The notes under the pieces: model-generated
The model's database searches: none
What the model was told of the DNA's origin: nothing
What the model saw: only the letters and a program-made list of their open reading frames with translations
Translations under genes and position numbers: made by a program
In this document: piece after piece, positions 34,514 through 38,171 of the stretch
Position numbering within the stretch: position 1 is the first letter of the stretch
Layout: each line of letters begins with the position of its first letter
Source: Romeriopsis navalis LEGE 11480
Lineage (GTDB): Bacteria; Cyanobacteriota; Cyanobacteriia; Leptolyngbyales; Leptolyngbyaceae
Direction: 5' to 3'
Length of the DNA: 38,171 bases
NCBI RefSeq assembly: GCF_015207035.1
Contig: NZ_JADEXQ010000062.1
Coordinates: 1-38,171, forward strand

Positions 34514-35269
34514 TTAATGCCAACGAATAATTTGTCCCGCTCTCAGCGATCGCACTGTCCCGTCTGGTAAGCGCAATTGATAGCCACCCTGCCAATCGAG
34601 TCCTAAACCAATGCCCATCATCTCCTCAACCCCGATCTTGACCGTAATTGTGCGATCGCGGAGTAGATCTCGCTGGTTAACTGCGCGGACCCAGTTTGTC
34701 GTCAATGGGGCAGCGGACGGCAACTGCTTCAACTCCGCCACCAACTGCAGTAGCGCGGATCGCAGCGGCGCGAGTAATGACATGACATCTGGAACAACTG
34801 ATAGGACTTCATGCAAACTGATCACACGATCATGCAACGCAGTCTGGCTAAAATCGGCCTGCCGATTCAGCCCGATCCCAACAATAACCGTTGTCTGATT
34901 ATCTCGATGCGACGGCGTTTCTGACAAAATACCGGCCAGCTTTCGACCATCTAACCAAACATCATTCGGCCACTTGATTTGCAATCGCTGCGCCAAACTC
35001 GGCGCATGCGCCTCCAACATCTGCACAACCGCCAGACCCACCAATACGCTGAGATAACTCAAGTGCGGGCGCGGCAGGTCGCGCAATATAAAACTCGCAG
35101 TCAATACTCCTTCCGGCGCCATCCAATGCCGTCCCCACTGCCCCCGTCCCGCCGTCTGATGTGACGTAAAAACGACATCGCCATGGGATAAACCGGCCAG
35201 ATGCTCCAAGGCCCAAGTATTGGTACTCGGACAGGTGGGACGCAAACGTAACCAATCAGGGTGATTCAT
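34514..35269 (-). CDS. birA: Biotin-[acetyl-CoA-carboxylase] ligase
   Basis: Attaches biotin, via biotinyl-5'-AMP, to the carrier lysine of acetyl-CoA carboxylase. 251 residues from the ATG at 35269; it lacks the N-terminal DNA-binding domain of E. coli BirA, as is usual for class I enzymes. Motifs: RPTCPSTNTWA, SHQTAGRGQWGRHW (the GRGxxGR biotinyl-AMP loop), QIKWPNDVWLDGRKLAGILSE, TVIVGIGLNR, and a small C-terminal SH3-like domain (GIGLGLDWQGGYQLRLPDG, ending in RAGQIIRW). The open frame continues upstream into the tRNA-Gly gene, so the longer start at 35302 is not credible. Confidence 0.93.
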   Translation of the reverse strand: MNHPDWLRLRPTCPSTNTWALEHLAGLSHGDVVFTSHQTAGRGQWGRHWMAPEGVLTASFILRDLPRPHLSYLSVLVGLAVVQMLEAHAPSLAQRLQIKWPNDVWLDGRKLAGILSETPSHRDNQTTVIVGIGLNRQADFSQTALHDRVISLHEVLSVVPDVMSLLAPLRSALLQLVAELKQLPSAAPLTTNWVRAVNQRDLLRDRTITVKIGVEEMMGIGLGLDWQGGYQLRLPDGTVRSLRAGQIIRWH

Positions 35270-35275
35270 AACATA

Positions 35276-35346
35276 AGCGGGTAGCGGGAATCGAACCCGC
35301 AACTAAAGCTTGGGAAGCTTTCGTTTTACCACTAAACTATACCCGC
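35276..35346 (-). tRNA. tRNA-Gly(CCC)
   Basis: 71 bases reading GCGGGTA TA then GTTT-AGTGGTA-AAAC as the D arm, AAAGC-TTCCCAA-GCTTT as the anticodon arm and GCGGG-TTCGATT-CCCGC as the T arm, closed by TACCCGC and a U discriminator. The acceptor stem pairs over all seven positions. The anticodon at loop positions 3-5 is CCC, reading GGG glycine codons. A U73 discriminator fits bacterial glycine tRNA. CCA is not encoded. It lies just upstream of birA on the same strand and downstream of the PP2C gene. Confidence 0.93.
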
Positions 35347-35398
35347 GCGAAAAGCACTACACACTATTCTAGCAGAAGCACTTCCAACCAGCACTCGG

Positions 35399-36448
35399 TT
35401 ACGGATACTGAATCATATCGGGCCGCACACGCAGTCGCACCGCGATCGCCGTGATATTGTCATGACCATTGTACTGATTCCCTAAGTCAATTAGCTGGCG
35501 CACACCTTGCTCTAACCCCAACTGCGAATTCAACATTGGCTCCAACGTCGTTGGCCAACATTGCTCCAGCAAATCATTATCCGTCAGACCATCAGAAGCC
35601 AACACAAACAGGGTGTCTTCCGATAATTCCATAAACGTGATACCTGGATCCACAAATTGATTATCCCGCGGCCCTAACGCCTGGGTCAGCTGATAGGCAT
35701 CCGGTCGGGCGTAGGCTTCATCCGGCGCAGTTCCCTTCTGAATTTCTCGCTGTCCGACTTCATGATCAGTCGTCAACTGATTTAATCCTTGCTTCCGGCT
35801 GAAGTTATAGACCCGGCTATCCCCAACATGGGCGATCGCTACCTGATTGCCACAAACAAACATCATCACCAATGTGGTGCCCATTCGGCCATTACCCATC
35901 CGGGCGGCATCCAAATTCTGACGATAGATTTTGTCATTCGCTGCATGAATTGCAGCCACAATCGTTGATTGATCAGGCAAGCCCCAGATATCCGACCCAT
36001 ACCAAGACTGACGCAGCTCCTCCTGTAAGGTCTCAACCGCCATCCGACTCGCAACTTCTCCCCCAGCATGGCCGCCCATGCCATCGCACAAAACGTATAG
36101 CCCCTTTGCCTTTGCCTGAGCCATCGTTGGGTATTGTTGCTGATCCATGACCAGCGTTACCCCAAAATAATCCTCATTATGTTCTCGCTGCTGCCCCACA
36201 TCGGTCAGGGCCGCCGCCCCCAAATCAACCAGCTGCATTGGCAGGACGATCGTCGGCATGTCATCGACTTCATCCGGCGGTAGCGGCGGATGAATCAACG
36301 TTTGCGGCATTTCCGATGCGTTATCATCCGGCGCATCCACAGGATTCACCGGCTCAATTGGGTTTACCGGCGGGACAACTGGCTCTGGGGGGTTCGGCAA
36401 CGATTCTGGTAGCTGCGACGACTCAGTATTATTAGACTCAGAAATCAT
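35399..36448 (-). CDS. PP2C-type Ser/Thr protein phosphatase
   Basis: 349 residues. A Pro-rich, acidic N-terminal tail of about 75 residues (PVVPPVNPIEPVNPV) precedes the catalytic domain. Metal-binding motifs are complete: DVGQQREHNEDYF, LYVLCDGMGGHAGGE, HVGDSRVYNF, LASDGLTDND and GHDNITAIAV. It should remove phosphate from Ser/Thr of proteins phosphorylated by Hanks-type kinases, such as the kinase domain in the giant hybrid protein 7 kb away, though no direct link is shown. No membrane span. The tRNA gene follows 52 bases downstream on the same strand. A short possible gene lies 12 bases upstream on the same strand. Confidence 0.93.
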   Translation of the reverse strand: MISESNNTESSQLPESLPNPPEPVVPPVNPIEPVNPVDAPDDNASEMPQTLIHPPLPPDEVDDMPTIVLPMQLVDLGAAALTDVGQQREHNEDYFGVTLVMDQQQYPTMAQAKAKGLYVLCDGMGGHAGGEVASRMAVETLQEELRQSWYGSDIWGLPDQSTIVAAIHAANDKIYRQNLDAARMGNGRMGTTLVMMFVCGNQVAIAHVGDSRVYNFSRKQGLNQLTTDHEVGQREIQKGTAPDEAYARPDAYQLTQALGPRDNQFVDPGITFMELSEDTLFVLASDGLTDNDLLEQCWPTTLEPMLNSQLGLEQGVRQLIDLGNQYNGHDNITAIAVRLRVRPDMIQYP

Positions 36449-36460
36449 ACGTTACTTAAA

Positions 36461-36694
36461 TCAGATAGTAGATTGACGATTACAGTCAAAGCAGGCCAAA
36501 GTTGACATTGGATAAGGTGCAATTGAGAACTCGATTCTAGCAAGGCTTGCCTGATTTCGAAGTCTGATCAGCAAATCTACCAAACTTTTTGCATCCAGCT
36601 TGCCATCTATAGTAGAACCAATCGCTCCAACGATGTCGATCGGCGGATTATCAGCGCCCACCATTGACCCACAAATCCAACGATCGTTCGGCAA
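36461..36694 (-). CDS. Possible short protein upstream of the PP2C gene
   Basis: 77 codons from a TTG at 36694, or 67 from the ATG at 36664; the TGA stop lies 12 bases before the PP2C start on the same strand, a typical operon spacing. The sequence (GADNPPIDIVGAIGSTIDGK, DAKSLVDLLIRLRNQ) is protein-like, with four Cys in the longer form and a helical middle, and the frame is open for about 96 codons in total. Against it, the ribosome site is poor and several rarer codons (ATA, AGA, CGA) are used. I recognise no family. Could be a partner of the phosphatase or a chance ORF in the gatB promoter region. Confidence 0.3.
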   Translation of the reverse strand: MPNDRWICGSMVGADNPPIDIVGAIGSTIDGKLDAKSLVDLLIRLRNQASLARIEFSIAPYPMSTLACFDCNRQSTI

Positions 36695-36792
36695 CTCACA
36701 AGCGCTAAGCGAGAATTCCCCAAATCACCGCATCATCGGCGCTAATATATAGAATGGATTGACTGTTAGCGAGCCCCACGAGCGAAAGAAAC

Positions 36793-38171
36793 ATGACCAC
36801 GGCAGCCCCAACAAAAACTCAGTACGAACCCGTCATTGGCCTCGAAACCCACTGCCAGCTGAGTACTGCAACCAAGATTTTCTGTGATAGTTCCGCCGAG
36901 TTTAGTACCGACCCGAACGTCAATATTGATCCGATTTGTTTAGGGATGCCGGGAGTTCTACCCGTACTTAACCAACGGGTACTTGAATACGCTGTCAAAA
37001 CTGGCCTCGCACTTAATTGTCAAATCGCCCCTTATAGTAAGTTCGATCGCAAGCAGTATTTTTATCCTGACCTGCCCAAGAACTACCAAATTTCCCAGTT
37101 TGATCTGCCGATCGCCGAGCATGGTCATCTGGAAATCGAACTCTACGACAAGAAAAGTGGTACGTCCGAACGCAAAAAAATCGGCATCACACGCCTGCAC
37201 ATGGAAGAAGATGCGGGCAAATTAGTCCACGGTGGTAGCGATCGACTCGCGGGATCAACTTATTCCCTTGTGGATTACAACCGCGCGGGCGTCGCGTTAG
37301 TCGAAATTGTCTCGGAGCCAGACATTCGCACAGGGCAAGAAGCGGCAGAATACGCCCAGGAACTGCGACGGATTATCCGCTACCTCGGCGTGGGCAACGG
37401 GAACATGCAGGAAGGCTCACTACGCTGTGATGTCAACATATCAGTCCGGCCCGTCGGGACCGAAAAGTTTGGCACCAAAGTGGAGATCAAGAATATGAAC
37501 TCCTTCAGTGCGATCCATAAGGCGATCGATCATGAGATTGAACGGCAAATTGCGGCGATCGAGTCCGGCGAGGAAATTATTCAGGAAACGCGCCTCTGGG
37601 ATGAAGGAAGCCAGACAACACGGTCCATGCGAGTCAAAGAAGGATCAAGTGACTATCGCTATTTTCCCGAGCCAGACTTAGGCCCGATCGAGGTTGCCGA
37701 CACACAACGTGATAGCTGGCAATCAGAACTACCAGAACTGCCAGCCACTAAACGGGCACGTTACCAGTCAGAACTCGGGCTATCACCCTATGATTCACGC
37801 GTGATCACCGATGATCGTGCCACCGCCGAATATTTTGAAGCAGCACTCAATGCCGGTGCTCCCGCCAAACTCGCGGCAAACTGGATTATGGGTGAAATTG
37901 GTGCTTATCTCAATGCCAATACCGACAGCAATATTGCTGATCTCGCACTTCAACCCACGGCATTGGCCGAATTAATTGGGTTAATCGAAGCTGGCACCAT
38001 CAGCAACAAAATTGCCAAAGACATCTTGCCGGACTTACTCGAAAGCGGCGGTTCGCCTAAGGCGCTGGTTGAGAAAAAAGGACTGATGCAAATTTCTGAC
38101 CCAGCCGTGATCGAAGCCGCACTTGATGAAGTAATTTCGGCCTTCCCGAAAGAGCTAGAGCAGTACAAAGG
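36793..38171 (+). CDS. gatB: Aspartyl/glutamyl-tRNA amidotransferase subunit B (partial, runs off the right edge)
   Basis: Part of the GatCAB enzyme that amidates Glu-tRNA(Gln) and, in some bacteria, Asp-tRNA(Asn). The visible part is about 459 codons of an expected 490-500, so only the extreme C-terminus is missing. Signatures: YEPVIGLETHCQL at residue 11, CLGMPGVLPVLN, SKFDRKQYFYPDLPKNYQIS, ITRLHMEEDAGKL, SLVDYNRAGVALVEIVSEPD, NGNMQEGSLRCDVNISVRP, KVEIKNMNSF and the tail-domain segment NWIMGEIGAYL. Zinc ligands in the N-terminal kinase-like domain appear present. The ATG at 36793 follows GCGAAAGAAAC, a weak ribosome site. It is read divergently from the PP2C gene. Confidence 0.96.
   Translation, partial: MTTAAPTKTQYEPVIGLETHCQLSTATKIFCDSSAEFSTDPNVNIDPICLGMPGVLPVLNQRVLEYAVKTGLALNCQIAPYSKFDRKQYFYPDLPKNYQISQFDLPIAEHGHLEIELYDKKSGTSERKKIGITRLHMEEDAGKLVHGGSDRLAGSTYSLVDYNRAGVALVEIVSEPDIRTGQEAAEYAQELRRIIRYLGVGNGNMQEGSLRCDVNISVRPVGTEKFGTKVEIKNMNSFSAIHKAIDHEIERQIAAIESGEEIIQETRLWDEGSQTTRSMRVKEGSSDYRYFPEPDLGPIEVADTQRDSWQSELPELPATKRARYQSELGLSPYDSRVITDDRATAEYFEAALNAGAPAKLAANWIMGEIGAYLNANTDSNIADLALQPTALAELIGLIEAGTISNKIAKDILPDLLESGGSPKALVEKKGLMQISDPAVIEAALDEVISAFPKELEQYK

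Noticed and set aside
35270-35302. Longer birA start
   Set aside because: It would begin inside the tRNA-Gly gene and is not conserved in the family.

Overview
The window is a stretch of cyanobacterial chromosome. The evidence is at least ten HIP1 octamers (GCGATCGC), a biliverdin reductase of the cyanobacterial type, a very small gene that reads as cytochrome b6f subunit PetL, an SLH-domain porin, an EGY-type chloroplast/cyanobacterial site-2 protease, and very long Ser/Thr-kinase/ATPase/GAF/histidine-kinase signalling proteins. I cannot name the genus from sequence alone. I recognise no transposase, phage gene, CRISPR array or rRNA.

Layout. 1-1.8 kb: the proline-rich tail of a gene entering from the left, converging on a putative GT-A glycosyltransferase and an uncharacterised protein. 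2.0-4.8 kb: aroA (EPSP synthase) and bvdR (biliverdin reductase). 4.9-6.4 kb, minus strand: a membrane pentapeptide-repeat protein and a small membrane protein. 7-10.8 kb: a membrane-anchored CapA-like protein with a strong terminator, then an EGY-type S2P protease. 11-13.1 kb: a two-gene partner-switching cassette (REC-GAF-PP2C phosphatase and an RsbW-like kinase), ending near a perfect 32-bp palindrome and followed by about 1 kb without a clear gene. 14.1-16 kb: a short XRE regulator and petL facing each other across an 18-bp-stem terminator, then aroB (3-dehydroquinate synthase). 16-17.35 kb: a 1.4-kb gene-poor tract that looks like decayed coding DNA. 17.35-23.6 kb, plus strand: a possible heme-oxygenase-fold protein, a GT39 membrane glycosyltransferase, an SLH/OprB porin, a secreted protein of unknown function and a monoacylglycerol-lipase-like hydrolase. 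23.7-31.6 kb, minus strand: a 1791-residue kinase/ATPase/GAF/histidine-kinase protein, an M50-like membrane protein and hisC. 31.7-38.2 kb: a GAF-GAF histidine kinase, a small anchored protein, birA, tRNA-Gly(CCC), a PP2C phosphatase and gatB running off the right edge.

How it fits together. Housekeeping metabolism (aroA, aroB, hisC, birA, gatB) is dispersed rather than in operons, as is usual in cyanobacteria. The notable theme is signalling. Two histidine kinases with clearly paralogous C-terminal halves lie within about 3 kb of each other. A response-regulator phosphatase sits next to its likely antagonist kinase. There is a stand-alone PP2C and two intramembrane-protease-like proteins. 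The GAF domain of the smaller histidine kinase resembles cyanobacteriochrome GAFs and has a cysteine at the bilin-attachment position. The clearest short gene lacking from a simple long-ORF view is petL (31 codons). Several other micro-ORFs are listed with low confidence.
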